Part shown: piece by piece, positions 9,908-17,384 of the stretch
How the letters are laid out: each line of letters starts with the position of its first letter
Position numbering within the stretch: position 1 is the first letter of the stretch
From: a virus
Reading direction: 5' to 3' (one strand)
DNA: 64,000 bases
Virus record (IMG/VR): IMGVR_UViG_3300033141_006329
Coordinates: 124,001 to 188,000 of that record
Translations under genes and position numbers: made by a program
The notes under the pieces: generated by a model
Told to the model about the DNA's origin: nothing
What the model saw: only the letters and a program-made list of their open reading frames with translations
Databases searched by the model: none

Positions 9908-9961
9908 TAAATAAATGGACGAACTCTGAATTATCAGAGTGGAAATTAACAATTTTATTTA
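9908..9961 (+). ncRNA. Two-stem leader RNA element, copy 1
   Basis: The outer stem TAAATAAA (9908-9915) pairs with TTTATTTA (9954-9961). The inner stem ACTCTGA pairs with TCAGAGT around an ATTA loop. The strands between stems are TGGACGA (5') and GGAAATTAAC (3'), identical to copy 2 at 10838, while both stems differ in sequence but still pair. The 3' strand ends one base before the GGGAGAAGG ribosome site of the gene at 9974, so control of translation or RNA processing is plausible. Confidence 0.65.
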
Positions 9962-9973
9962 AGGGAGAAGGAA

Positions 9974-10765
9974 ATGAGTAATTTAATTAATGGTTACAGT
10001 GATATATTGAGTAGAAATAATTTGACAACTAATGGTAGTTTCAGAATAAATCAAAGAGGGAATTTTACTGGTTGGGCACCTTGTGCTGTGAATGATTATG
10101 TGGCGGATTGTTGGCGTGTTATTTATAATGGTTTAGATTATTGTGAAGCTATACAAAACTCAGATGGTTATTTGGGATTAAAAGGATATGGTAAAAAAGG
10201 CCAATACTTTAGACTTAAAAATAAAGATATTAGTAATTTTGGACAAAATGGTAATAACTCCCTGGCGGCGATAACTGGGACAGTAGTAGCATATAACGCA
10301 GTAGGTGGGGGTCCTTTATACGTATCAGGATATCCACGATTTAACAGTAGTGGCGACACAATGATTTTTATAAAAGATACTATATTAAAATCTGGTGAAA
10401 CAACTGAAAATCTGTCTGTTTATACAACTTTATCACACAATTTTAATTACGACCCTCAAATTTTCTTATCATTGAAGGTAACAGGTCAATTTGAAGTTTA
10501 TCTTTATAATTATAGAGAACTAGCCGGTGCATTTAGAAATCCACCAAGTTTTGTTCCTGTCCCATATGCTGAGGATTTACAACGAGCTGAAAGATATTAT
10601 CAGGAAGGTTCTTTTAAAGGTGATGTTTATGTTCCATTTAGAACCAAAATGGCAGGAACCCCCTCAGTTACCTTAAGTTCGGGTAGTGCAAGTGATATAT
10701 CGGCTGATGGGTTTGTAACTGGAAGTAGTACTGGCGTTTATACTTGGACAGCAGAAATAGCATAA
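9974..10765 (+). CDS. Tail fibre / carbohydrate-binding protein
   Basis: A 263-aa protein. The N-terminus, LTTNGSFRINQRGNFTGW followed by NDYVADCWRV, is a pattern common in phage fibre and receptor-binding proteins (NGxFxxxQRG, then YxxDRWR). The middle is beta-rich, and the C-terminus (ERYYQEGSFKG, VPFRTKMAGTPSVTLSSGS) resembles fibre tips. It sits directly after the 1758-aa fibre and is probably a second receptor-binding component. Its leader holds the two-stem RNA element. Confidence 0.7.
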   Translation: MSNLINGYSDILSRNNLTTNGSFRINQRGNFTGWAPCAVNDYVADCWRVIYNGLDYCEAIQNSDGYLGLKGYGKKGQYFRLKNKDISNFGQNGNNSLAAITGTVVAYNAVGGGPLYVSGYPRFNSSGDTMIFIKDTILKSGETTENLSVYTTLSHNFNYDPQIFLSLKVTGQFEVYLYNYRELAGAFRNPPSFVPVPYAEDLQRAERYYQEGSFKGDVYVPFRTKMAGTPSVTLSSGSASDISADGFVTGSSTGVYTWTAEIA

Positions 10766-10793
10766 CTTTAACAAAAATTAAAGTCCTACAAAG

Positions 10794-10818
10794 AGGGGTT
10801 AAAATTCCTTTAACCCCT
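10794..10818 (+). terminator. Hairpin after fibre gene
   Basis: The perfect ten-base stem AGGGGTTAAA pairs with TTTAACCCCT around a 5-base loop. It lacks a T-run and is followed directly by the next GGACAAAC motif, so it may be a terminator or a transcript 3'-end stabiliser. Confidence 0.5.
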
Positions 10819-10820
10819 AA

Positions 10821-10838
10821 GGACAAACTATAAACAAT
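10821..10838 (+). promoter_or_regulatory. Late motif GGACAAACTATAAACAAT
   Basis: Identical over 18 bases to the copy at 1413. It lies immediately after a strong hairpin and immediately before the second RNA leader element. It is 90 bases from the ATG at 10911. Confidence 0.6.
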
Positions 10839-10886
10839 ATTGAATGGACGAAGGGAAGGTTCCCTGGAAATTAACCGACTTCAATA
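10838..10886 (+). ncRNA. Two-stem leader RNA element, copy 2
   Basis: The outer stem TATTGAA (10838-10844) pairs with TTCAATA (10880-10886). The inner stem AGGGA pairs with TCCCT around an AGGT loop. The joining strands TGGACGA and GGAAATTAAC are identical to copy 1 at 9908, and both helices change sequence while pairing is kept. It is followed by AAAGGAG for the gene at 10911. It begins at the end of the GGACAAAC motif, so it may form the 5' end of the transcript. Confidence 0.65.
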
Positions 10887-10910
10887 CAAATTATAAAGGA
10901 GTAAGAAGAA

Positions 10911-11990
10911 ATGAGTTTATTACATGTAACATTTGATGGAGAAACAATTTGTGCAATGAGACCAGAGGATCCCACTAAGACTTTTTCAAGTAGTGATGTT
11001 CCTAGTGGTACGGCATCTGTTATTTATAAGGCTGCCAAAATCTCATCTAAAAGTCATGGTAAAACCTTAACCACTGGTCTACCCACCCTCACATCCGCCG
11101 AAATAGCCACCAAAATATCCGATAGAGTAGATGCCCTTACAGCCGTTACACCCGGCGAAGTTATATATGATGGTACTAGTGATACAATAGGTACTATATC
11201 CACTTATGACGCCGACTTAGACGCTATAGATCAGACAAAAGTCCTAAAACCCACAGCCGCAGAAATCCAAGCAAAAATAGATGAAACAAGAGGATTCACC
11301 GAAGCAGAAGCCCAGCAACATGCTGATCAAGAAAATCATGTAAATTTATGTTCAAGCCTCACGGCAAAATCCACAGGTACTTGTACTATAGATGGTGTTA
11401 CACTTAGTGACTCATCCGCTGATTTTGTTACTGATGTAGTAGCCGCAAATGATACAGTAGTTATTGGTAGTGATATGGCATTTGTTGTAGATAGTACCAC
11501 AGATGAAATTACATTATCACATGCTATCGCTGAAGGTGATTACAACGTATATACACCAATGAGTTTATCCGACGCTATGGCTGCGATGAGGACCAAAGAT
11601 AATGATGGTGATACCATTGATGACTTAACTGATAACGAAGCAGATACAGCCCTTACAGTCGCATCTAAGACCGCTCTCGCAACACAGCAAGTTAATGTTG
11701 TTGTTGATGGTTGTTTAGAAGTTCCGACTCTTTATACAGAATTAGAATCCGGCAATTGTACAACGTCCACTACTACTCTAACTGATGGTACCGCTGACTT
11801 TGTTACTGCTGGTGTAGCTGAAGATGATTTAGTAAAAGTTGATGGTGGTATGTATAAGGTAGCCTCAGTAACTAGTGCTACGGTTTTAGAATTGAAGGTA
11901 GCCCCAGCTCCAGAACTTGCAGAAGCCACATCATATTCCGTATTGAACAGTGCATTTATGGCACAATTTGATTATATAAAATCCGCGTAG
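10911..11990 (+). CDS. Virion structural protein with repeated beta domain
   Basis: A 359-aa protein, Thr/Ala/Asp-rich and low in Lys. Two copies of a domain are visible: TLSDSSADFVTDVVAANDTVVI near residue 160 and TLTDGTADFVTAGVAEDDLVKV near residue 285, each followed by a beta segment (DSTTDEITLSHAI; SVTSATVLELKV). A similar segment (DGTTDFVVDGITTDMYVF) occurs in the protein at 38917. The region is GC-richer than its neighbours (about 11040-11300). The exact virion position is unknown. Confidence 0.6.
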   Translation: MSLLHVTFDGETICAMRPEDPTKTFSSSDVPSGTASVIYKAAKISSKSHGKTLTTGLPTLTSAEIATKISDRVDALTAVTPGEVIYDGTSDTIGTISTYDADLDAIDQTKVLKPTAAEIQAKIDETRGFTEAEAQQHADQENHVNLCSSLTAKSTGTCTIDGVTLSDSSADFVTDVVAANDTVVIGSDMAFVVDSTTDEITLSHAIAEGDYNVYTPMSLSDAMAAMRTKDNDGDTIDDLTDNEADTALTVASKTALATQQVNVVVDGCLEVPTLYTELESGNCTTSTTTLTDGTADFVTAGVAEDDLVKVDGGMYKVASVTSATVLELKVAPAPELAEATSYSVLNSAFMAQFDYIKSA

Positions 11991-12008
11991 TTTAAGAGGA
12001 GATAAAAT

Positions 12009-12341
12009 ATGCCGCCCGATGGTTTGAACCGAGATGATTTAGTCCTGCTCATGGATTCCTATAAGAAACAAGTAGAAGTAAATACTCAGTTACAGAATGC
12101 GCAATCTCATCTTTTAAGTAAGATGAATATGATAATAGATATCCAGAAAAGAACTTGTGAGATTGTAGAACAAAGTTCCAGTAGTTTTTCAATTGGAATG
12201 AATAAACTTGTAGACAGGATGGGTCGAGACAGGGTAGAAAATGTTAGAGATCATAGTGCAATTAAAAATCGTATTTATATCTCAATGATTGGTATGGTAA
12301 CAATAATTGCAACATTAATAGCTTTATTTGTAAAAGGGTAA
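12009..12341 (+). CDS. Small protein with C-terminal membrane anchor
   Basis: A 110-aa protein. Residues 1-85 are polar and helical, probably coiled coil (KKQVEVNTQLQNAQSHLLSKM). Residues about 88-108 form one membrane segment (IYISMIGMVTIIATLIALF) ending in KG. The layout resembles XhlA-type lysis accessory proteins. It lies just upstream of the holin-endolysin genes, which supports a lysis role, but similarity alone does not prove it. Confidence 0.5.
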   Translation: MPPDGLNRDDLVLLMDSYKKQVEVNTQLQNAQSHLLSKMNMIIDIQKRTCEIVEQSSSSFSIGMNKLVDRMGRDRVENVRDHSAIKNRIYISMIGMVTIIATLIALFVKG

Positions 12342-12355
12342 TAATATAATCTTTA

Positions 12356-12382
12356 GGGGGGAGTAAAATCATTATTCCTCTC
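12356..12382 (+). terminator. Possible hairpin before lysis genes
   Basis: GGGGGGAGTAA pairs imperfectly, with G-U pairs, with TTATTCCTCTC. It is a weak candidate, placed between the preceding gene and the GGACAAATT motif at 12418. Confidence 0.3.
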
Positions 12383-12417
12383 TGAAGAATTCTAAAAAAA
12401 TCACCAGTGATGTAACA

Positions 12418-12436
12418 GGACAAATTAAAAAAGAAT
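12418..12436 (+). promoter_or_regulatory. Late motif variant GGACAAATTAAAAAAG
   Basis: A GGACAAATT variant of the repeated motif, 47 bases before the ATG at 12465, with AGAAGGAGGGG as ribosome site. It would drive the lysis cassette. Confidence 0.5.
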
Positions 12437-12464
12437 AAAAATTTAATAAGAAGGAGGGGAAATT

Positions 12465-13025
12465 ATGATACCTATATTAGGTGCGTTGATTGGGGGCCTG
12501 ATGAAGAATGGCTTAGGATTATTGGCTAATGTAGCAAAGAAAAAGGGTAAAGAATTTATAGAAGAAAGGACAGGAATAAGTCTTGACGACACAGATAATC
12601 TTACAGAGGAACAATTGCTAAAATTGAAGCAATATGAGATGGATCATGAGGAAGAATTGCTGAAAATAGCAATAGAAGATAAAAAGCTAAGTATAGAAGA
12701 ACAGAAGATGTTCTTGGGGGATGTTCAAGACGCTCGGGGCATGCAAAAACAGGCTCTGACGGGGCAAGGAGATTTGTTCTCAAAAAGATTTGTGTATTAC
12801 TACGCCGCATTTACTACTATATTTACGTTTATTTATATCTTTTGGATTACTTTTGGAACTATACCAACTGCGAATATTCGCTTTGCTGATACAATTCTGG
12901 GATTTTTAATTGGTTCAATTATTTCGGTTATTATCAACTTTTTCTATGGCAGCAGCGAGGGGTCAAAAGAGAAATCGGAAGAGCTTAAGGATAGTATAGC
13001 TAGTAAGATTAAAGGGGGAAATTAA
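12465..13025 (+). CDS. Holin-like three-segment membrane protein
   Basis: A 186-aa protein. The N-terminal hydrophobic helix (IPILGALIGGLM) is followed by a charged helical region (residues 25-100). Two membrane segments follow (YYYAAFTTIFTFIYIFWITFG; FLIGSIISVIINFFYG) with a charged tail. The layout matches the 3TM holin family, which opens the inner membrane for endolysin. The M15 endolysin gene starts two bases after the stop, so the pair forms a lysis cassette. Confidence 0.75.
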   Translation: MIPILGALIGGLMKNGLGLLANVAKKKGKEFIEERTGISLDDTDNLTEEQLLKLKQYEMDHEEELLKIAIEDKKLSIEEQKMFLGDVQDARGMQKQALTGQGDLFSKRFVYYYAAFTTIFTFIYIFWITFGTIPTANIRFADTILGFLIGSIISVIINFFYGSSEGSKEKSEELKDSIASKIKGGN

Positions 13026-13027
13026 AA

Positions 13028-13405
13028 ATGGGTATGGTAAGTAAACAGTGGGAATTTCTCCAAGACTTGTGTAAATTGTTAGACAGAGCTAAAGATTTAG
13101 GATTCACGGTAACCGGAGGCGAATTACAAAGACCAATTTCTCTACAGCGTCTTTATGTAAAGACGGGCCGTTCGAAGACTATGCGATCCAGCCATCTAAA
13201 CAGATTAGCTATAGATTTAAACTTCTTTTTAAAGAATGAAAAAGGTAGGTTAAGATTAACTTGGAATAGAGAAGATATCCGACCACTCGGTGATTACTGG
13301 GAAAGCCTTGATCCTAAAAACGTATGGGGAGGGTCATGGCGTGGCCTAATCGATAAAGGTAAATCCACCTTTGTAGATGTTCCTCATTTCGAGAGAAGAT
13401 TATAG
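13028..13405 (+). CDS. M15-family peptidase endolysin
   Basis: A 125-aa zinc peptidase that would cut peptide links in host peptidoglycan. Zinc ligands are visible as SSHLNRLAIDLNFF (His56, Asp63) and DVPHFER (His120), the HxxxxxxD...H pattern of VanY/T5-endopeptidase-type M15 enzymes. The length fits a single-domain endolysin with no separate cell-wall-binding domain. It directly follows the holin-like gene. Confidence 0.85.
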   Translation: MGMVSKQWEFLQDLCKLLDRAKDLGFTVTGGELQRPISLQRLYVKTGRSKTMRSSHLNRLAIDLNFFLKNEKGRLRLTWNREDIRPLGDYWESLDPKNVWGGSWRGLIDKGKSTFVDVPHFERRL

Positions 13406-13407
13406 TC

Positions 13408-13833
13408 ATGAAACACCTACAAATAAAATTAACTAAAGCTCAATCAAAATTCTTTTCAAATATATACAAAAAATATGCTTGGATGAAAATGACTACAAAA
13501 AATGATGTCGTATATTTTCCTGAAGATAATATTGTAGATGTTTGTATGTTAGTTGATAATGGAGGAACGGGTAATAGTTTTAGATCACTGAGGACAAAAT
13601 TGGATAAGGTCATTAAAACATATGATCCGCTCATACAAGCTGGTATAAAAGAAAGTATAGAAACAGGTAAGGCTTTACAATTAATCAAATTAGAAAAGGA
13701 TTTAGCTAGACTTACAAAAAAAGAAGAGCAAATAAAAGAGTTAGAGATCAAGAAGAATTTCAATGCCAAAATTACCGAAGAGAAGAAACAAGAAGGATAT
13801 AAAACAGTAACTATGGAGGTATATGAGATATAA
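13408..13833 (+). CDS. Unknown protein, coiled-coil C-terminus
   Basis: A 141-aa protein I do not recognise. Residues 1-75 look globular; residues 80-130 are a Lys/Glu-rich coiled coil (LEKDLARLTKKEEQIKELEI). It starts 2 bases after the endolysin stop, and its own stop overlaps the next small start (TAATG). The lysis-operon position suggests a late accessory protein, with no further evidence. Confidence 0.65.
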   Translation: MKHLQIKLTKAQSKFFSNIYKKYAWMKMTTKNDVVYFPEDNIVDVCMLVDNGGTGNSFRSLRTKLDKVIKTYDPLIQAGIKESIETGKALQLIKLEKDLARLTKKEEQIKELEIKKNFNAKITEEKKQEGYKTVTMEVYEI

Positions 13834-13922
13834 TGGGTATAAGAGGTTCACAGATAAAGGGTAAAGAGGAAGAGTCCGAGATAAAAGAAAAACCAGAAGA
13901 AAAGGAGAAAGACAATGAGTAA
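13833..13922 (+). CDS. Small charged protein, 29 aa
   Basis: ATG at 13833 overlaps the upstream stop (TAATG), and the stop overlaps the next start by 8 bases. The peptide MGIRGSQIKGKEEE and the rest are almost entirely Lys and Glu. Coupling on both sides supports translation; function is unknown. It could instead be a translational bridge. Confidence 0.45.
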   Translation: MGIRGSQIKGKEEESEIKEKPEEKEKDNE

Positions 13923-14439
13923 AAAGAAAAAGTTAACAACCGAAGAAATTTTAGAAGATATGAAAACTCGTATAGTGGTTAAGGATCACGAAAGAACAAA
14001 AGAGTTTAAAAGTGCTTCTAAATTATTAGAAGAAGGAACAATTTCTAAGGGTGTGTTTAAAAAGATATTGGAAGCTGACCGAAATATAAAAGTCATGACG
14101 CCACAAGAATATGATAACTTACCTACATTTGATGGACAGTTTATAAAAACCAAAACCAAAGAAGAGATTAGTAAGTATATAGAAGGACCATTTAAAATGG
14201 GTGAGAGAGCCTCAGAGAAATATGCCATGATAATGATAGGCGAGCTTGAATCGTATGGCCAACTGCATGAGTTGGATACTGAACCAGATGGCATCGAACC
14301 TCATATAAGATTTAATACTCGTATGATAGCCCTCACCGATACAAAATCTACGACAGAAGAAGCAGGTGAAGTTGTATGGTCAGATGATCCAGATATAATT
14401 GAAAACAGGATAAAAGAAATATCCAGAGATATATCTTAG
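13915..14439 (+). CDS. Unknown late protein, 174 aa
   Basis: I do not recognise this protein. The N-terminal third is Lys/Glu-rich and helical; the middle holds MTPQEYDNLPTFDGQFIKT; the C-terminus is acidic with no membrane segment. AAAAGGAG precedes the ATG. It lies between the lysis genes and a small two-segment membrane protein in the same operon. Confidence 0.65.
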   Translation: MSKKKKLTTEEILEDMKTRIVVKDHERTKEFKSASKLLEEGTISKGVFKKILEADRNIKVMTPQEYDNLPTFDGQFIKTKTKEEISKYIEGPFKMGERASEKYAMIMIGELESYGQLHELDTEPDGIEPHIRFNTRMIALTDTKSTTEEAGEVVWSDDPDIIENRIKEISRDIS

Positions 14440-14453
14440 TTAGGAGAAATAAA

Positions 14454-14699
14454 ATGGAACAAAAAACAGAAACGAAATCAGGAATAAAACCAGGTTGGCA
14501 ATCGACAGAATTTTGGATAACAATTGGGTCTATATTATTGGGCATACTTGTACTGACAGGAGTATTAACCCCTGCTCAATCCGCAGCAAATATGGTTATA
14601 GTAGAGAGAATAGCAGCCTCCCTAATGGTAATATTACCTCAATTGGGTTATAGTATTTCTAGAGGGAAAGTAAAATCTTTAGATGTATTGAACAAATAA
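14454..14699 (+). CDS. Small holin-like membrane protein
   Basis: An 81-aa protein. Two hydrophobic segments, FWITIGSILLGILVLTGVL and ANMVIVERIAASLMVILPQLGY, are joined by TPAQSA, with a polar N-terminus and basic C-terminus. This topology fits small phage holins. It closes the operon that includes the 3TM holin and endolysin, so it may be a second holin or antiholin. TAGGAG precedes the ATG; terminators follow. Confidence 0.55.
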   Translation: MEQKTETKSGIKPGWQSTEFWITIGSILLGILVLTGVLTPAQSAANMVIVERIAASLMVILPQLGYSISRGKVKSLDVLNK

Positions 14700-14710
14700 T
14701 AGGCGCGTCT

Positions 14711-14776
14711 CAGAGGGGTGACGATTCCTCTGTTTATCATAGGGAGGAGGAAGATTTTATACTCCTCCCCTTTTTT
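14711..14776 (+). terminator. Double hairpin terminator
   Basis: The hairpin CAGAGG...CCTCTG (14711-14732) is followed by a strong one, GGGAGGAG...CTCCTCCC (14742-14769), ending in TTTTTT. The second is a classic intrinsic terminator for the lysis operon. Confidence 0.85.
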
Positions 14777-14804
14777 CATATATATAGGACCAATCATCTT
14801 AAAA

Positions 14805-14820
14805 GGACAAACTAAAAATA
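14805..14820 (+). promoter_or_regulatory. Late motif GGACAAACTAAAAATA
   Basis: Copy of the repeated motif just after the strong terminator and 29 bases before the ATG at 14834. The AGGAGGTG ribosome site follows directly. Confidence 0.55.
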
Positions 14821-14833
14821 GGAGGTGATAAAT

Positions 14834-15013
14834 ATGGCAGTAGCAGAAGAATATATTAATAATTTACTTAAGAACATTATAAACCAAAGAGAAGTACCCG
14901 TAAGAGCTGCAAAATTTATGGTTGGAAAAATTGGAAATGATGATGATCCGAATACTAAATTAATACAGAATAGATGTGATTGCAAACAGGCCGATGTAAA
15001 GGATAAGGAATAA
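14834..15013 (+). CDS. Small unknown protein, 59 aa
   Basis: The start is set at the ATG at 14834 because AGGAGGTG lies at ideal spacing; an in-frame GTG nine bases earlier is part of that ribosome site. The peptide begins MAVAEEYINN and ends with CDCKQADVKDKE. I do not recognise it. It is the first gene after a terminator and late motif, ahead of the capsid genes. Confidence 0.6.
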   Translation: MAVAEEYINNLLKNIINQREVPVRAAKFMVGKIGNDDDPNTKLIQNRCDCKQADVKDKE

Positions 15014-15035
15014 TCTATAATTAACGAGGGGCGAA

Positions 15036-15329
15036 ATGAGGATAGATAAAATTAGACAAAAAAAAGAAAACAAACCTATCAATGAAGGATTTATAACTGA
15101 CGCTATAAATAACTATATTGATAAAGTCATATTCCCAAAAAATTTGGTATTTAGAAAACTTGCCCTTATAGAGAGTAAGTTTAATAAAGAATATGAAGAT
15201 GTCACTAAGTTAATAGTTCAAGGAAATAAATCTATCAACGAACTTATAGGCAAATCAGAGGTTTTAAACAACCGTTGCAATAGTTTGTTATACAGATTGC
15301 GAATGGAATTTTCTGGTAGTGAACATTAG
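15036..15329 (+). CDS. Unknown protein before capsid genes
   Basis: A 97-aa, mostly helical and basic protein with no membrane segment. The ribosome site GAGGGG lies 5 bases before the ATG. The family is not recognised. It is cotranscribed with the 59-aa protein and lies upstream of a coiled-coil protein and the major capsid protein, so a head-assembly role is possible but unproven. Confidence 0.6.
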   Translation: MRIDKIRQKKENKPINEGFITDAINNYIDKVIFPKNLVFRKLALIESKFNKEYEDVTKLIVQGNKSINELIGKSEVLNNRCNSLLYRLRMEFSGSEH

Positions 15330-15366
15330 TGAAAATCCATATCCCGACGGCAATGACATTTACAAA

Positions 15367-15382
15367 GGACAAACTAAAAAAC
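15367..15382 (+). promoter_or_regulatory. Late motif GGACAAACTAAAAAAC
   Basis: Copy of the motif 33 bases before the ATG at 15400, with AAGGAGGA between. It would drive the coiled-coil protein and major capsid protein. Confidence 0.55.
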
Positions 15383-15399
15383 AAGGAGGATATTTCCTG

Positions 15400-15807
15400 A
15401 TGGAAATTTCGAAACTTATAGAATGTAACGGACACAATACATCTACCGAAGATTTATTATCATACTTGTCTCAAATAGTTCTCACTCAGACAGATGAAAA
15501 GATTGAACAGAAGAGAAGAACTTTGGACACTGTTAAGGAGTCAGTCTCTGAGTCAAAGGATGATTTAAAAATCTTAAAGGAGAGATTAATACGTGTGAGG
15601 TCTGAACAACGACGATTAGATGCGCTTTATAAGGTACTCAAATTAATCGACAACCTAAAACAAGAGGGTGTCATGATTGGAGCCAATAAAGCAAAGATCT
15701 CAAATTTATTGTACAAGGTTCAGGATCAAGATGTGAAGAGTTTGATTAAATTAAAATCTAGGCTCTCTACATATATTCCCGATCACAGCAAAATAACTAT
15801 GTCCTAA
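15400..15807 (+). CDS. Coiled-coil protein upstream of capsid (scaffold candidate)
   Basis: A 135-aa protein from the ATG at 15400, chosen for the AAGGAGGA site and the late motif; the longer frame to 15319 overlaps the preceding gene. Residues 35-95 form a long charged coiled coil (KIEQKRRTLDTVKESVSESK). It lies immediately before the major capsid protein, where T4-like phages place the scaffold core protein gp22. The scaffold role is inferred from position and coiled coil only; it is shorter than gp22. Confidence 0.5.
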   Translation: MEISKLIECNGHNTSTEDLLSYLSQIVLTQTDEKIEQKRRTLDTVKESVSESKDDLKILKERLIRVRSEQRRLDALYKVLKLIDNLKQEGVMIGANKAKISNLLYKVQDQDVKSLIKLKSRLSTYIPDHSKITMS

Positions 15808-15821
15808 AGGAGGATAACTTA

Positions 15822-17282
15822 ATGAAACATTTATTGAAAGAAACTTACGACCGAACCAAAAGGATGACTGGTATTGATGTACGGTCTCCACAGGGGTTCA
15901 AACAAACTTTAGCAGATCCTAATGCATTTAAGGTTTATGCAAAATCATTATCCGAAGGTCTTGACAAACAAGATCAAGAGGATTTCATGCTGTTAGCAGA
16001 GTGTACTCGTCAGGCATTGATGGAAAATTCTATGTTCCAACTCAATCCTTATGAGACATTAACTATGCCTGTATTACGTAACTTTTATCCCCGCCTTATA
16101 GCTAGGGAATTAGTAAACGTTATGCCTATTGATAAACCTGATGTAATTAAGGGTTTTATTCATGCGAAATTTAAGAAACATGGCGAATCCGCTTTTGATC
16201 ATAATTTCCCAAGTACAGCTACAGATATTTCTCGTGGTCCTTCTGTTGGTATTAATGTAACTAAGACTGCCAATATTGGTACTACTGATATTCTAGCTGA
16301 AGCTGGACTAAGTTCAAGTCAGAGTCATGTGGAACACGATTTTCATATCACTGGTATTTATGATGCAACATCTGGTAGCCCAGCGGTTGTTGATATTATT
16401 CCTACTGTCGATGGTATGTTTTCAGAGACGGTTACTACAGCAAGTCATGAGACTGATGTAATTTCTGGTCACATCGACTTTTTGAATGGAACAATTACGT
16501 GGTCTTCTGCTAATGGTGCGGTTACAGCTATTCGTTATACTGCTGTATGTTCATTAGAAGAGAATCAAATTAATCCTACTGTGAAATTTGAAGTAGAAAA
16601 AATTAGATTTACGACCGTAGATCGAAGAATATCTGCTGAATGGACAATCAACATGGAGCAGGATGTGAAGGCTCTGTGGGATCTGTCATTACAGGGAGAA
16701 TTCGTTAATATAATTGGTGAGCAGATTGCATTGGATATCGATCGTGAGATCATTAATGCTCTCGTGGCTGCTAATGCTGCTTTAAACCCAGCATCTCATA
16801 CACAAACATTTAACCTTTATCCGCCTACAGCTTTTACGTGGGGAAGGAAAATGTGGTATGAGAATGTTATTCCTACACTCAATAACTTAAGTGCACAAAT
16901 TTATAATAGTACATTAATGGGTCCTGCTAATACTTTAGCATGTAATCCTCTTGATGCTGCTGTATTTGAGTCTTTAAATAGTTTTGAGTATACTGGTAAT
17001 AGTGTTGACGGTGGTGATGTTGGATATAGAAGTGCAACTGTAACTGGTGGAAAATGGAAAATACTGGTAAGCTCTATTGTACCACAAGGTAAAGTAATAG
17101 CTAAATATCGTAGTTCTGATTTATCTCGTGCGGCATACGTGTATGCCCCATACGTGCCAGCCCTACTTTCGCCGTATCCTTTGGGAAATATTCCCTCATT
17201 GACAATTTTAACTCGCTATTCGAGTAAAGTTATTCGTCATAAGGCTCTTGGTGTTCTTAATATTACTGATGTTGCTCCTTAA
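15822..17282 (+). CDS. Major capsid protein, gp23-like
   Basis: A 486-aa HK97-fold shell protein. The segment MPVLRNFYPRLIARELVNVMPI near residue 75 is the family hallmark, and RFTTVDRRISAEWTINMEQD, FVNIIGEQIALDIDREIINAL and a C-terminal GVLNITDV follow in gp23-like order. The N-terminal about 60 residues are charged, as expected for a segment removed by the gp21-like protease. AAAGGAGGAT precedes the ATG. A terminator follows, and the late motif at 15367 is the nearest promoter-like signal. Confidence 0.88.
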   Translation: MKHLLKETYDRTKRMTGIDVRSPQGFKQTLADPNAFKVYAKSLSEGLDKQDQEDFMLLAECTRQALMENSMFQLNPYETLTMPVLRNFYPRLIARELVNVMPIDKPDVIKGFIHAKFKKHGESAFDHNFPSTATDISRGPSVGINVTKTANIGTTDILAEAGLSSSQSHVEHDFHITGIYDATSGSPAVVDIIPTVDGMFSETVTTASHETDVISGHIDFLNGTITWSSANGAVTAIRYTAVCSLEENQINPTVKFEVEKIRFTTVDRRISAEWTINMEQDVKALWDLSLQGEFVNIIGEQIALDIDREIINALVAANAALNPASHTQTFNLYPPTAFTWGRKMWYENVIPTLNNLSAQIYNSTLMGPANTLACNPLDAAVFESLNSFEYTGNSVDGGDVGYRSATVTGGKWKILVSSIVPQGKVIAKYRSSDLSRAAYVYAPYVPALLSPYPLGNIPSLTILTRYSSKVIRHKALGVLNITDVAP

Positions 17283-17324
17283 TAAATCAAAAAATAATTT
17301 TGGCTAATATGCCTAATTAAAAAT

Positions 17325-17360
17325 AAAGTCCCTAGATCATTTCTGGTATAGGGACTTTTT
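17325..17360. terminator. Bidirectional terminator
   Basis: AAAGTCCCTA pairs with TAGGGACTTT, followed by TTTCTTTC on + and preceded by A-rich sequence that serves the - strand. It separates the capsid operon from the convergent endonuclease gene. Confidence 0.85.
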
Positions 17361-17384
17361 CTTTCAAAAACCTAATTTAAATAA

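Noticed and set aside
9908-10886. Hammerhead ribozyme in the two leader elements
   Set aside because: GGACGA, a stem, then GAAA recalls the hammerhead core, but the invariant C-U of CUGANGA is not present and no third stem fits. I keep it as an unassigned RNA structure.
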